From Methanosarcina sp. UBA289 (GTDB lineage Archaea > Halobacteriota > Methanosarcinia > Methanosarcinales > Methanosarcinaceae): a DNA stretch of 64,000 bases. The translations under genes were made by a program, and so were the position numbers. Each line of letters starts with the position of its first letter. The first letter of the stretch is position 1. The notes beneath the pieces are model-generated. The model ran no database searches and had not been told where the DNA came from. It saw only the letters and a list, made by a program, of their open reading frames with translations. The stretch lies in contig DAKJ01000003.1 of assembly GCA_002496565.1 (NCBI GenBank), positions 1-64,000 on the forward strand. The letters are read 5' to 3'. Shown here piece by piece: positions 1-9,332 of the stretch.

Positions 1-2
1 CG

Positions 3-107
3 CATACATATTCAAAAGCAGGATATTATACGGTCAAACATACAGCAACAAATGCGGACGGAAGTACACTCAAGACTAAGTACAAATACATAAAGGTAAC
101 AAAATGA
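3..107 (+). CDS. PKD-domain surface protein, C-terminal fragment
   Basis: This is the tail of a gene that begins before the window. The reading frame gives HTYSKAGYYTVKHTATN and ends in YIKVTK, then TGA. That is the last strand-turn-strand part of a PKD (polycystic kidney disease) beta-sandwich, a domain very common in secreted Methanosarcina proteins. A very similar PKD end lies near 2600, behind the next gene. Nothing can be said of the rest of the protein. Confidence 0.6.
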   Translation, partial: HTYSKAGYYTVKHTATNADGSTLKTKYKYIKVTK

Positions 108-532
108 CAGCAACTTCAAAAACTTAATTGTAAATTTTTGGGACTCATCAGTCTTAGATAAAAATGTCCAAAGGTAATGAGGAGTGGGAGATCGTTAATC
201 GAATCTCGCGAAAAAGGGCATATTCGACTTGATTTAGAACATCCTAAGATTTCGTGCTAACTATTATTCAATAACTCTTAAATCTAATTACTTAACACTC
301 TTTTTTGAACTAACACCCTTTTTTGAGCTCATTTAAGATCCTGAAAATTTCCCATATATTTTCGCAACAAAGATTCCATAGCCTCTACATATCTTTGATT
401 TTATAAAATTAAACTTTTTTACAAATTACCAAAAACTGACTTTTATAAATAAAAGAGTTAAAAGAAAAAATTTAAGTTTGGTACATAAAACTTCATTAAT
501 TGAAATTAAAAGTTCTGGATCAAAAATCAGAG
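108..532. other. intergenic region, AT-rich
   Basis: No convincing gene or RNA was found here. The sequence is AT-rich with several T-runs (300-320, 410-420) that could end transcription of the upstream PKD gene. The promoter of the following surface protein must lie here, but no single TATA box stands out. Confidence 0.4.
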
Positions 533-2509
533 ATGAGAATAATGAATAAACTAATGACTGTATATAAGACAAGTTTAATTTCAATAGCCCTTGCTTTGTT
601 TTTAGTTTTATCAACAGCATCGACAGTTACTGCGGAAAACGTTTCGCCCACGGTTACTGAGACTCGAATAACTTCCAATGTATCAGATCAAATGCAGCCT
701 GATATATATGGCGATAAGATAGTATGGCATGACACGCGTAATGGTAATCTGGATATTTACATGTACGACCTGTCTACTTCCAAAGAAATACAGATTACTA
801 CTAATGAATCATGGCAAAGTTGGCCTGATATTTACGAGGACAGGATTGTGTGGGAGGATGAGCGCAACGGCATTTCCAGTCCTGATATCTATATGTACAA
901 CCTTTCTACATCCGAGGAGACCCAAATAACTACTAATGAATCACTTCAGTTTAATCCTGCTATCTATGGTGACAAAATAATATGGCAGGATTTTCGTGAG
1001 AATCGTGATGGAGATGGAGAAACGGATATTTATGTGTATGATCTTTCCGCCCATAACGAGACCTCGATTGCTACCACTGCATTGGGATGCTGGGACAATC
1101 CTCATCCAAAGATCTGTGGTGATAAAGTAGTGTGGTATGACTGTCTCAATGAAAGCAGGTTCGGCATCTACGTTTATGAGCTCTCCACTAATAAGAAAAC
1201 TCTGATTACCGCCGATGGATCAAAACCTGCTATTTATGGTGATAAAATAGTTTATGAGAAAGATAGTGTCAACTTATACTTGTACAATATATCCACATCC
1301 ACAGAAACTAAAATTTCCACCAATGAATCATACAAAAAAAGCCTTTCTATCTACGGGAACAGGATAGTGTGGGAGGACTATAGAAGTGACCATCCGGATA
1401 TTTACATGTATGATATCTCTACTTCCACAGAGACCCGGATCACAACCAATGAATCAGTAGATGATCCTGTAGCTGGAACATATAACCCTGTAATATATGG
1501 TGACAGGATCGTGTGGCAGGACTATCGCAATAGGAACTCCGACATTTACATGGCCACTCTTACCTGGTCTGAAGAGCCACCTCAGGATGACAATAACTCC
1601 AGCAATGAAACTCGGATCACAACCAGTGGATCAGCAGGTGGTCCTTCCATCTACAGTGATAAGATAGTATGGGAAGATTATCGCAGTGGAAACGCAGATA
1701 TATACATGTACGATCGTTCCACTTCCAAGGAAACTCAAATAACCAGCAGTCCAGATAATCAGACACATCCTGCAATCTATGGAAACAGGGTAGTGTGGCA
1801 GGACGATGGTGGTGAGGATGATGGTGGAACAAATCATGGCATTTTCATGTACGATGTTTCCACTAAGAAGAAAATGAGAATTAGTCCTACTGAATTAGCA
1901 TACCAGCCTGCTATTTACGGCAACAGGATAGTATACTCCAGGACTCGCAGTGGAAACACTGATGTTTACATGTATGATCTTTCAACCTCAAAGGAAACTC
2001 AGATAACCAGCAGTCCAGATGCTCAGACACATCCTGCGATTTATGGTAACAGGATAGTGTGGCAGGATGATGGCGGTGAGGATGACGGTTGGGTAAATCA
2101 TGGCATCTTCATGTACGATATTTCCACCAATAAAAAAATGAGAATTAGTCCTACTGAATTAGCATACCAGCCTGCTATTTACGGTAACAGGATAGTGTAC
2201 TCCAGTGATCGCAATGGAAACATTGATGTCTACATGTATGACCTCTCAACTAAAACGGAAACTCAGATAACCAGCAGTCCAGATAAGCAGGCATCTCCAG
2301 CTATCTATGAGAACAGGATAGTATGGGAGGACGATGGTGGGAAGGATGATGGTGGAACAAATCATGGTATCTTCATGTACGATATTTCCACTAAGAAGAA
2401 AATGAGAATTAGTGCCAATGAATTAGCATACCAGCCTGCTATTTACGGTAATACAATAGTATGGCAGTATCGCGATGGGGAGTCCGACATTTACATGCGC
2501 GATATTTAA
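533..2509 (+). CDS. secreted beta-propeller (TolB/WD40-like repeat) surface protein
   Basis: A signal peptide (residues about 8-35, ending STVTAEN) is followed by about a dozen repeats of 45-55 residues. Each runs roughly as Ile-Tyr-Gly-Asn-Arg-Ile-Val-Trp-x-Asp, then Asp-Ile-Tyr-Met-Tyr-Asp-Leu-Ser-Thr, then Glu-Thr-x-Ile-Thr. Such repeats form the blades of beta-propellers in many Methanosarcina cell-surface proteins and probably mediate binding or surface architecture; no catalytic site is visible. The last third contains longer, nearly identical units (Gln-Asp-Asp-Gly-Gly-Glu-Asp-Asp-Gly), suggesting recent internal duplication. ATG 533 is preferred to the upstream TTG at 500 because it leads straight into the signal peptide; ATG 542 is equally possible. 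The protein ends without an anchor, because an in-frame TAA separates it from a decayed PKD domain. Confidence 0.8.
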   Translation: MRIMNKLMTVYKTSLISIALALFLVLSTASTVTAENVSPTVTETRITSNVSDQMQPDIYGDKIVWHDTRNGNLDIYMYDLSTSKEIQITTNESWQSWPDIYEDRIVWEDERNGISSPDIYMYNLSTSEETQITTNESLQFNPAIYGDKIIWQDFRENRDGDGETDIYVYDLSAHNETSIATTALGCWDNPHPKICGDKVVWYDCLNESRFGIYVYELSTNKKTLITADGSKPAIYGDKIVYEKDSVNLYLYNISTSTETKISTNESYKKSLSIYGNRIVWEDYRSDHPDIYMYDISTSTETRITTNESVDDPVAGTYNPVIYGDRIVWQDYRNRNSDIYMATLTWSEEPPQDDNNSSNETRITTSGSAGGPSIYSDKIVWEDYRSGNADIYMYDRSTSKETQITSSPDNQTHPAIYGNRVVWQDDGGEDDGGTNHGIFMYDVSTKKKMRISPTELAYQPAIYGNRIVYSRTRSGNTDVYMYDLSTSKETQITSSPDAQTHPAIYGNRIVWQDDGGEDDGWVNHGIFMYDISTNKKMRISPTELAYQPAIYGNRIVYSSDRNGNIDVYMYDLSTKTETQITSSPDKQASPAIYENRIVWEDDGGKDDGGTNHGIFMYDISTKKKMRISANELAYQPAIYGNTIVWQYRDGESDIYMRDI

Positions 2510-2686
2510 AACGAAGCATCAAAAACACCTGTTGCTGCATTCAGAATCTTCAAGGTTAGGAAAACAACCCGGAAGAACCCTGCACATAAATACAGTAAAG
2601 CAGGAAAATATACCGTCAGCTTGACAGTGAAAAACGCAAACGGCAGCAACAATAAAACAATGTCAGGATACGTAGTGGCAAAATAA
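2510..2686 (+). pseudogene. decayed PKD domain continuing in frame after the TAA stop
   Basis: Translation continued past the TAA at 2507-2509 stays in frame for 58 codons and gives a PKD-like C-terminus: TPVAAF at the start, then HKYSKAGKYTVSLTVKNANG, ending GYVVAK and TAA. The middle of the domain is missing or scrambled (KVRKTTRKNPA replaces the usual central strands). The surface protein therefore probably once ended in a PKD domain that was lost by an internal deletion and a premature stop. Readthrough is not expected at an ochre codon in this genus, where suppression by pyrrolysine concerns UAG. Confidence 0.6.
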
Positions 2687-2727
2687 TGAAATTTAAGATG
2701 AAAAAAGTAATAAGAAAATCAGGTTAA

Positions 2728-2756
2728 GGATAGTGAGACTTCCCACTATCCTTTTT
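2728..2756 (+). terminator. hairpin terminator after the propeller/PKD gene
   Basis: Perfect 8-bp stem GGATAGTG/CACTATCC with an 8-nt loop, followed directly by TTTTT. It lies 42 nt after the PKD remnant stop. Confidence 0.6.
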
Positions 2757-2883
2757 GGGCATCTCAAGTTTTCTTTCAACTTCCTTTTAGTTTTTTCAAC
2801 TTTATTTCAACATTTTCTCATTAAACTCGTTACTCTTATTTCTCTCATCTTTCCGGCTTTATGCCTTTATTTTTCTTTTTTCT

Positions 2884-3996
2884 TTACCTGTTCCGTCTCA
2901 GGAAATAAGCCGCGCCTATAGCTATCGTCAGAATTCCAGCACCCGGGCCGGGGGATTCGGCTTCTCCTGAAGCATTTGCCTTGGTAGCATTTTCGGTTGC
3001 TGGTGCTGCATTTTCGTTGGTTTTATTAGTTTCATTGGTTTCGTTTACCGGCTCCGGACTGGTTGCTTTCTCCCTGTCGGCCAGGCCCTGCTTATAAGCA
3101 CTGGCATTCAGGCTGCTTTCAAGGGCTTTAACGGCGTTCGGGACTTTTGGGAAAAGCGGGTAATTATCGGTTCCTCCACCTGTGATGTTGTACGAGGCGT
3201 CGCAAATTCCGTTGCTGTTTTCGTCCACACCTGTCTCACTATAACCCTTGCCTTCAAGATCTGCCCAGAAATTTCCTCCGATGTAAGGACCCCGGACGAT
3301 ATTCGGTTTTGTTTTAAGGGGGCTTTGCCAGATATTTTCTGCGTTTACGGCTTCTTCTTCCACATTTTCAGCGTTTTTGAAATAATTATTATAGATTAGG
3401 TTCTTGCTGCTTGCCTCAAGTGAGATTCCTGGACCGTAATTATAGGCGATTTTATTGTCAGAGATATCATTTGAGTTTGAGCTTTCGAGCCTTATTCCTA
3501 TATCATCAAGGGCAATGAGATTGTTGCTTATGGTATTGCTTTCGGAATCTTTGAGAAGAATACCATACTCGGCTCCCTGGACTCTGTTGTTGTTAATATA
3601 GCAGCTTTTAACCCCTGTGAGCAAGATTCCCACTTTTTCCGAGCCTTCAATGGCAAATCCGCTGAAAGATGCCCGATCCACGCTGACTTCAACAGTATTT
3701 TTCGTGGGATCAGCTGCTTTTATCACTGTCTCCTCTGGATTTCTAGACTCCGCCCAGATTCGAACCTCTTTATTTATTTTAAGATTTTCAACATAGGTTC
3801 CAGGGCTTACAAAAATAGTGTCTCCGGCCTCTGCTTCATCGATTGCGGCCTGTATAGAGATATAATCCCCCTCTGTGGCCGAACTTACCCTTAAACTAGA
3901 GGCTGAGGCAGCCGAGCAGGTGCAGAGAACTGCCAGAATAATTGCAAGCGCTGTCAGCTTAAAAGCTTTGAAATTAATTCCTTTTATTCTTCTCAT
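2884..3996 (-). CDS. secreted right-handed beta-helix (NosD-like) protein with PGF-type anchor
   Basis: An N-terminal signal peptide (about residues 13-33) precedes a parallel beta-helix: repeated Asn-x-Ile-Ser-x-Asn-x-Ile turns across about residues 90-210, and an Ile-Gln-Ala-Ala-Ile-Asp-Glu-Ala opening typical of NosD/pectate-lyase-like surface proteins. A region ending NYPLF precedes a Thr/Asn/Glu-rich linker and a C-terminal SPGPGAG motif with a hydrophobic segment and Arg-Arg-Asn-Arg end, as in archaeosortase-processed PGF-CTERM proteins. An upstream ATG at 4029 has GGAG directly abutting it, whereas ATG 3996 has GGAG seven bases upstream, so 3996 is chosen (370 aa). The role is probably in the cell envelope; the substrate is unknown. 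Confidence 0.75.
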   Translation of the reverse strand: MRRIKGINFKAFKLTALAIILAVLCTCSAASASSLRVSSATEGDYISIQAAIDEAEAGDTIFVSPGTYVENLKINKEVRIWAESRNPEETVIKAADPTKNTVEVSVDRASFSGFAIEGSEKVGILLTGVKSCYINNNRVQGAEYGILLKDSESNTISNNLIALDDIGIRLESSNSNDISDNKIAYNYGPGISLEASSKNLIYNNYFKNAENVEEEAVNAENIWQSPLKTKPNIVRGPYIGGNFWADLEGKGYSETGVDENSNGICDASYNITGGGTDNYPLFPKVPNAVKALESSLNASAYKQGLADREKATSPEPVNETNETNKTNENAAPATENATKANASGEAESPGPGAGILTIAIGAAYFLRRNR

Positions 3997-4331
3997 ATTA
4001 GTTCTCCATTTACATTTTGAAGCTTCCATCTCCTTTTGTCAGGCTTTAAATTATTAGAAGAAAGAAAGCCTTCCTTTTTCAGGTTTTTTGTCGGTTTTTA
4101 GGAACAGTCTCTCTCAATACTTTATTAGGAAAGAATTTTATCCCGAAGTAAATATACCTTTGTAAATCAAAAATTCTAAACAGCTATCCTTAAATAATAG
4201 TTCACTATCCTCTACGATAGAGGAAATTAATCTTTAATTAAAGCCTTAAATACTGTAAAATCCGATATTACACGAAAATTTTATTTTTCGAAAATTTTAT
4301 TTTTATTATTGTCTCGAATGGAGGCCTAAAA
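3997..4331. promoter_or_regulatory. divergent intergenic region upstream of the RPA operon
   Basis: About 330 bp between the divergent beta-helix protein and RPA genes. Near the RPA start a 16-bp direct repeat (CGAAAATTTTATTTTT, about 4273-4288 and 4289-4304) is followed by a strong ribosome binding site, GGAGG at 4320-4324, just before ATG 4332. TATA-like tracts occur on both strands but are not decisive. Confidence 0.4.
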
Positions 4332-5702
4332 ATGGATGAGAAGATTGCGCCCCACCTTGAAGAGTTAACCAGGGCGCTTGGAGACCTTGAAAAGACTGGC
4401 ATCCGGGCAGAGTTTGAGAAACTCATTGCCTTCCGTGTCCCACCTGACATTGCAAAAGAGAGTATTCTCCGCAAGTTTGGAGAAAAGAAAAGAATTTTGA
4501 AAGTAAAGGATCTGTCTGCTAATCTTAAGAACTTTGAGTTTACAGGAAGGATCCTGGATCTTGGGGAGAAATCAATACGCTCGCAGGCAGAGGCTCAGGA
4601 AAAGCCTTCCAGGCTTTATACCGGCGTGCTTGCAGACGAAACCGGCTCAGTTCAGTTTTCTTCCTGGAAAGAGCTTCCAGGTTCTATAGGGGATGTGATT
4701 AACGTCAAAAATGCCTATGTACGCATCTGGCAGAACAGGATCAGGCTTTCCATAGGAGAACAGTCTCTTGTGTCGAAGATTTCGGACTCATTGCTTCCTT
4801 CCTTATCCGAACTTTCAGCAAGCCAGAAAAAAAAGTTAATTGACATAAGAGCTGCCGATTTTTCCGTAGATACCGTTGCCTGCATTCTTCAGCTTTCCTA
4901 TAGGGAAGTCCTTGTAAAAGGGCGCCAATCCAGAGTGATTTCAGGCGTACTCGCTGACGAGACTGGCAGGCTGCCTTTTACATCCTGGATTGAACTGGAT
5001 GGCATTGATATAGGGAGCATTATCCGAATCGATGGAGCTCAAGTCAGGATATTCAGGGGAATGCCATCAGTAAATATCCTCAGCAGCACAAAAGTCTCCT
5101 CGGTCGGGCCAGAGGAAGCCGAAAAACTTGCATTTACCTTCGAATCCGTCGCAAAAGATCCAGTACCAATAAAAATAGAAGAAATAGATTCAAGAGATAG
5201 CATGTTTGATGTGTCCGTCGCAGGCAACCTGGTTTCAGTCAGGCCTGGTTCAGGCATAATCTCCCGCTGCCCTGAATGCAGCCGTGTAATACAGAAAGGA
5301 AACTGTAGAGTACACGGCAAAGTAGAAGGCATATGGGACATGCGGATCAAAGCCGTACTTGATGACGGAACAGGCTCCATGTCAGTTACGTTTCCAAGAG
5401 AGCTTGCGGAAACTATCTATGGAAAGACTCTTGAAGAGGCTGAACAGCTGATGTTTTCTGATGTCTCAAAAGACGCAGTCTATGAAGATATAAAGCGTTT
5501 TCTTACAGGTCGCTACCTTGCAATACGCGGAAACTCTTCAAAAAGTGAATTTGGGATTTCTTTCGTAGCTGAAAGCGCCTGGTTACCTGAAGAGGATATT
5601 GCAGTGAGGATAGTTGAACTCCTTCGCAGGCTCGGGTCGGATGAAGAGGATGGATCAGATAAAAGTTCACAGGTTTCCAGGGGAGGAATTGAGCTTGCTT
5701 AA
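4332..5702 (+). CDS. replication protein A (single-stranded DNA-binding protein), OB folds plus zinc finger
   Basis: The protein (456 aa) binds single-stranded DNA in replication and repair. It has successive OB-fold regions (about residues 60-150 and 170-265), each with the pattern Leu-Ala-Asp-Glu-Thr-Gly-x-x-x-Phe-x-Ser/Thr-Trp typical of archaeal RPA. A zinc finger (CPECSRVIQKGNCRVHG, residues about 313-329; three Cys and one His) and a further OB-like C-terminal part follow. The architecture resembles the short RPA forms of Methanosarcina (RPA2/RPA3) rather than the four-OB RPA1. SD GGAGG lies just before ATG 4332. The next gene overlaps its 3' end and encodes the RPA-associated COG3390 protein, so the two are translationally coupled. 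Confidence 0.88.
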   Translation: MDEKIAPHLEELTRALGDLEKTGIRAEFEKLIAFRVPPDIAKESILRKFGEKKRILKVKDLSANLKNFEFTGRILDLGEKSIRSQAEAQEKPSRLYTGVLADETGSVQFSSWKELPGSIGDVINVKNAYVRIWQNRIRLSIGEQSLVSKISDSLLPSLSELSASQKKKLIDIRAADFSVDTVACILQLSYREVLVKGRQSRVISGVLADETGRLPFTSWIELDGIDIGSIIRIDGAQVRIFRGMPSVNILSSTKVSSVGPEEAEKLAFTFESVAKDPVPIKIEEIDSRDSMFDVSVAGNLVSVRPGSGIISRCPECSRVIQKGNCRVHGKVEGIWDMRIKAVLDDGTGSMSVTFPRELAETIYGKTLEEAEQLMFSDVSKDAVYEDIKRFLTGRYLAIRGNSSKSEFGISFVAESAWLPEEDIAVRIVELLRRLGSDEEDGSDKSSQVSRGGIELA

Positions 5703-6564
5703 ACGAGAAGTTGCAAAAAGAGTTTTTGCAAGAGAATTCGAAGCCTGCAGAGAACTCGAAAAATCCGAAAGGCCTGACTCGGAAGCTACAGATTCAAAAA
5801 CTCCAAACCTGCTTATCAGCCCTCTGGGACTTATTCTTAATCGAGTTTTTGTAGTTGGAGTAGTCACGGAACTTGATAATATCGGAACACAGAGTGAGAT
5901 GTGGAAGGCAAGAATAGTTGATCCCACAGGGGCCTTCACCGTATACGCAGGCCAGTACCAACCTGAGGCTTTGATATTCTTTTCAACAGTACAGGTTCCT
6001 TCTTTCATTGCCCTTACAGGAAAAGCAAGAACCTACGAGCCAGAGCCCGGCTCGGTTTTTGTCTCTATTCGAGCTGAAGAAGTAAATGTGGTAGACGAAG
6101 AAATCCGCAACAGATGGATTGTTGACACTGCAGAACAGACCGTTGAGAGGCTTGAAGCCTTCTCGGATGCTCTGGCCAGTGGATATCATGGAGAGGAACT
6201 TCGGGAATACCTCCTGGGAAGAGGCATTTCTTCCGAGCTTACGGAAGGAATTGCCATTGCGCTTCAACGGGAATACTCTCGTGGTGAGTTTGCAAAAATA
6301 CTTCGGACTTCCATCAGAGAGGGCCTCAAAACACTGGATTTGGATTCAGAAAACAGTACCAGTGCCAAGGCTGACCAGAAGGAATTCGTTCTCGAATTGC
6401 TCAAGGAGATGGGCGGAAGCAAAGGAGTTGATTATGCAGCTTTTATAGATTCTGCGGCTTCCAGGGGCATTCCTGAGCAGGTTGTAGAAGAGGTTATCCA
6501 TGCTCTGCTTGCAGGCGGGCAGTGTTACGAACCAAAGATAGGGATAATAAGGCTTGTAGGATAA
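5641..6564 (+). CDS. RPA-associated protein (COG3390 family)
   Basis: This is the usual partner of the zinc-finger RPA in euryarchaea. An OB-like region covers residues about 50-150, with Val-Thr-Glu-Leu-Asp and Asp-Pro-Thr-Gly-Ala-Phe-Thr-Val-Tyr-Ala-Gly. A C-terminal helical/winged-helix part (about 230-305) is reminiscent of RPA32 C-termini. Members are thought to act with RPA in DNA repair; the exact role is not established. The gene overlaps the RPA gene by about 60 bp. Start choice is uncertain: ATG 5641 and ATG 5650 lack well-spaced SD sequences, while TTG 5614 has GAGG four bases upstream. I keep ATG 5641. Confidence 0.8.
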   Translation: MKRMDQIKVHRFPGEELSLLKREVAKRVFAREFEACRELEKSERPDSEATDSKTPNLLISPLGLILNRVFVVGVVTELDNIGTQSEMWKARIVDPTGAFTVYAGQYQPEALIFFSTVQVPSFIALTGKARTYEPEPGSVFVSIRAEEVNVVDEEIRNRWIVDTAEQTVERLEAFSDALASGYHGEELREYLLGRGISSELTEGIAIALQREYSRGEFAKILRTSIREGLKTLDLDSENSTSAKADQKEFVLELLKEMGGSKGVDYAAFIDSAASRGIPEQVVEEVIHALLAGGQCYEPKIGIIRLVG

Positions 6565-6713
6565 TCGTATAGGGAAGAAAACTACAAAAGAGATAAAAAT
6601 AGAAGAGTTTACCTCTGAATACGTGTGATAACGCTTAAGTGTGATTAGGTTGATTGGTATTCTCTATTAAGATTAAATATTCATGCTTATCTTATTGATC
6701 TGGAGAAATTGAC

Positions 6714-8285
6714 ATGAAAGTATTGGTCAGTGATTCACTCTCCAATGAAGGTTTGGAGATTCTAAAAGAACACTTTACGGTTGACGTTTCCACCGGGCTT
6801 TCCGAAGAAGAGCTGGTGAAAAAAATTAAGGATTACGATGCACTTGTAATACGCAGCGGCACCCAGGTCACTCAGAAGATTATCGAAGCTGCCGACAACC
6901 TGAAAGTTATCGGGAGAGCCGGGGTTGGAGTTGACAATATTGATGTGGATGCAGCTACAAAGAAAGGCATTATTGTGACTAACTCTCCCGAAGGCAACAT
7001 GATTTCGGCAGCAGAGCACACAATTGCCATGATGATGGCAATGTCCAGGAACATCCCCCAGGCAAATGCTTCCCTGAAAGCCAGGGAATGGAAACGCAAT
7101 AAATTCACGGGCGTTGAGGTCAAAGGCAAGACTCTGGGCGTCATAGGTCTCGGGAGGATCGGTTCCGAAGTCGCAAAAAGGGCTTCAGGGCTTGAAATGA
7201 ACCTTATGGGATATGATCCATTCGTTTCTGAAAAGCGAGCTACCGAGCTTGGAGTCAAGCTTGCAACAGTTAACGAAATCGCAAAAGAAGCCGACTATAT
7301 CACTGTGCACACGCCTCTTATTAAAGAAACCAGAAACACTCTTGATGAAGAGCAGTTTGCCCTGATGAAGCCCACAACCAGAATTATCAACTGTGCTCGT
7401 GGTGGCATTATCAACGAAGAAGCCCTGGCAAAAGCTATTGAAAGTGGAAAAATAGCCGGCGCAGCAATAGACGTTTTCGTTGAAGAGCCTCCTTTTAACA
7501 GCCCTCTCCTGAATTTTGACAATGTTGTAGTCACTCCTCATCTTGGAGCCTCCACTCAAGAAGCTCAGATCAATGTGGCAGTTGAGATTGCAAAGGAAAT
7601 AGTTTCCGTCCTTACAGGCGGGACTGCAAAGAATGCAATCAATATCCCCTCGGTAAAACCAGAAGCTATGGCAGTTCTTGCTCCTTACATCAGGCTCTCG
7701 GAGATTATGGGCAAGATTGCAGGGCAACTCGTAGATGGAAATTACGAAAAGGTAGAAATCAGGTACAATGGAGAGATTTCTGGAAAGGATACAAGACCTC
7801 TTACAGTCTCTGCACTTAAAGGGCTGCTTGAGATGGCTCTCGGTTCCGGAGTAAACTATGTCAACGCCCCAACTCTTGCAAAGTCTAGAAAGATTGCAGT
7901 CGTTGAGAGCAAATCCGAATCTTCTGAGGAATACGCTTCAACTATCAGTATCAGACTTAGCAGCAACGGCCAGACAAAACTGGTTGCAGGTACTGTTGTC
8001 GGAGATGAACCAAAGATCGTTGCAATCGATGACGACAGAGTGGATATCTTCCCTGCAGGCCGTATGATTTTTGCCAAACACATCAACAGGCCCAATGTTA
8101 TCGGACCATGCTGCTTGGTGCTCGGTAAAAACAATATTAATATCTCAGGCATGCAGGTTGGCAGATCAGAAATCGGAGGCGTAACCATGATGGTACTTAA
8201 CGTAGACTCTGAAGTTTCTGACCCGATCCTTGAGGAAGTCCGGAAAGTCGATGGAATCCTTGATGCCAAACTTGTAACACTTTAA
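6714..8285 (+). CDS. serA: D-3-phosphoglycerate dehydrogenase
   Basis: Catalyses the NAD-dependent oxidation of 3-phosphoglycerate to 3-phosphohydroxypyruvate, the first step of serine synthesis. The 523-residue length fits the long (type I) family. The substrate domain encloses a Rossmann fold with GVIGLGRIGSEVA (about residues 143-155). Catalytic residues are seen in NCARGGIINEEAL (Arg), in the Glu of the following strand and in TPHLGAS (His). An intervening ASB domain and a C-terminal ACT domain (about 450-523, starting near NRPNVIGPCC) suggest serine feedback control. SD GGAG precedes ATG 6714 with good spacing. It is monocistronic and ends before a hairpin. Confidence 0.95.
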   Translation: MKVLVSDSLSNEGLEILKEHFTVDVSTGLSEEELVKKIKDYDALVIRSGTQVTQKIIEAADNLKVIGRAGVGVDNIDVDAATKKGIIVTNSPEGNMISAAEHTIAMMMAMSRNIPQANASLKAREWKRNKFTGVEVKGKTLGVIGLGRIGSEVAKRASGLEMNLMGYDPFVSEKRATELGVKLATVNEIAKEADYITVHTPLIKETRNTLDEEQFALMKPTTRIINCARGGIINEEALAKAIESGKIAGAAIDVFVEEPPFNSPLLNFDNVVVTPHLGASTQEAQINVAVEIAKEIVSVLTGGTAKNAINIPSVKPEAMAVLAPYIRLSEIMGKIAGQLVDGNYEKVEIRYNGEISGKDTRPLTVSALKGLLEMALGSGVNYVNAPTLAKSRKIAVVESKSESSEEYASTISIRLSSNGQTKLVAGTVVGDEPKIVAIDDDRVDIFPAGRMIFAKHINRPNVIGPCCLVLGKNNINISGMQVGRSEIGGVTMMVLNVDSEVSDPILEEVRKVDGILDAKLVTL

Positions 8286-8310
8286 ACTTTCCTTTTTAGG
8301 AAGACTTTAC

Positions 8311-8360
8311 TCCAGCATAGTCCAGGATGGAAAATCCTGAGCTGGAACCTTTTAATTTTT
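8311..8360 (+). terminator. serA terminator
   Basis: Two-part stem: TCCAGC (8311-8316) pairs with GCTGGA (8341-8346), enclosing CAGGAT/ATCCTG. T-rich sequence (ttttaattttt) follows. Confidence 0.5.
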
Positions 8361-8432
8361 AAGTTTTTATCTTAAATTTCGTGATTTTAGACTTTTTCAT
8401 CTTAAATTAGTATAGTATACACCTAATAATGG

Positions 8433-8512
8433 ATACTCTTAATACAAATTATACTCTTAATACAAATTATACTCTCAATAATATTATACTTTCAATATTA
8501 TATTGTACTCTC
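8433..8512. repeat. 18-bp tandem repeat upstream of the DUF2240 gene
   Basis: The unit ATACTCTTAATACAAATT occurs twice exactly (8433-8450, 8451-8468) and then as two decayed copies (ATACTCTCAATAATATT and ATACTTTCAATATTAT). It ends about 30 bp before the next start codon, so it overlaps the promoter or leader. Confidence 0.6.
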
Positions 8513-8544
8513 CTTGCCATTACCAATTTTTAAGAGGGTAGTTA

Positions 8545-9048
8545 ATGGAAGAACTTAAACGCGTAGTCTCTGTTCCTTTTAAAAAAACTCTTGCAGCTTC
8601 TCTTTCGGAAAAAGATTTTGAATATTCCCTGGCTTTTGACCTGAAATGGTTTTCCCCAAAAACTGCCTCAAAAGTAAAAGAAAAAGCCCTTGAAGAAGGC
8701 TTTCTTATACTTAAAGGAGGAGTTCTTATGCCCGGTTTTGATGTGGAAAATATCCGAATTCCGCATGCTTTCAAGCCTTCGGAGAATTTTCTCGAGAATT
8801 CGAAAAGCTCCGGAGAAAAAACAGCGGTAAAAGAAGAAATTTCCTTTGAACAAGTTCTGGAATTTATCTCCGCAGATATCGGAGTAAACCGGCAAAAATT
8901 AGTTTCCGAGATTAATTTCATGCAGGACCGGCTTTCCTACCTTGTAGATATCCGAGTCGTGGCTCTTATTGTAGCAAAAAAGTTCGGATGCGATATCGAA
9001 GCAATTTTCTGGAAGGTTGCCGACTCTGTACTCCGCTCTTCTTCTTAA
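8545..9048 (+). CDS. DUF2240 family protein
   Basis: A conserved archaeal protein of unknown function, 167 aa. The N-terminus (residues 1-65) has the family pattern: Pro-Phe-Lys-Lys, then a Phe-Glu-Tyr-Ser-Leu-Ala-Phe-Asp-Leu-Lys-Trp helix, then a Gly-Phe-Leu turn. This looks like a winged-helix. A variable linker (85-110) and a helical C-terminus follow. GAGGG lies ten bases before ATG 8545. The promoter region carries an 18-bp tandem repeat. No neighbour suggests a role. Family assignment is from memory of the sequence pattern. Confidence 0.7.
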   Translation: MEELKRVVSVPFKKTLAASLSEKDFEYSLAFDLKWFSPKTASKVKEKALEEGFLILKGGVLMPGFDVENIRIPHAFKPSENFLENSKSSGEKTAVKEEISFEQVLEFISADIGVNRQKLVSEINFMQDRLSYLVDIRVVALIVAKKFGCDIEAIFWKVADSVLRSSS

Positions 9049-9332
9049 TAATTTATGCTAACTGTCTAACTGGGAAGAGAATTTTATCGATTTATGATTT
9101 TCAATTCCTTTTAAAGTACAGTAGATCCGTAATATCCTAGTACCTGCTTCGATTGTAGGCGTCGCCATTTTAAAAGGTATCAGTTGATTACAATACTTTT
9201 CGAATAGGGCTCTTAGTACCTATCCAAAAAAATAAGTGTTAGCGTGTTGTGTGTCTTTTGGAGCTGAACAATAAATAAGCTCTAAGCAAACTGAAAAATA
9301 CTCAAGGCTCCCACAAGACCACACGTAACCCT

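Noticed and set aside
2507..2509. Readthrough of TAA into the PKD remnant
   Set aside because: The codon is ochre, no suppressor is known for it in this group, and the PKD domain behind it is internally deleted.
7185..7727. 180-codon frame antisense to serA
   Set aside because: Shadow frame with no SD and improbable composition.
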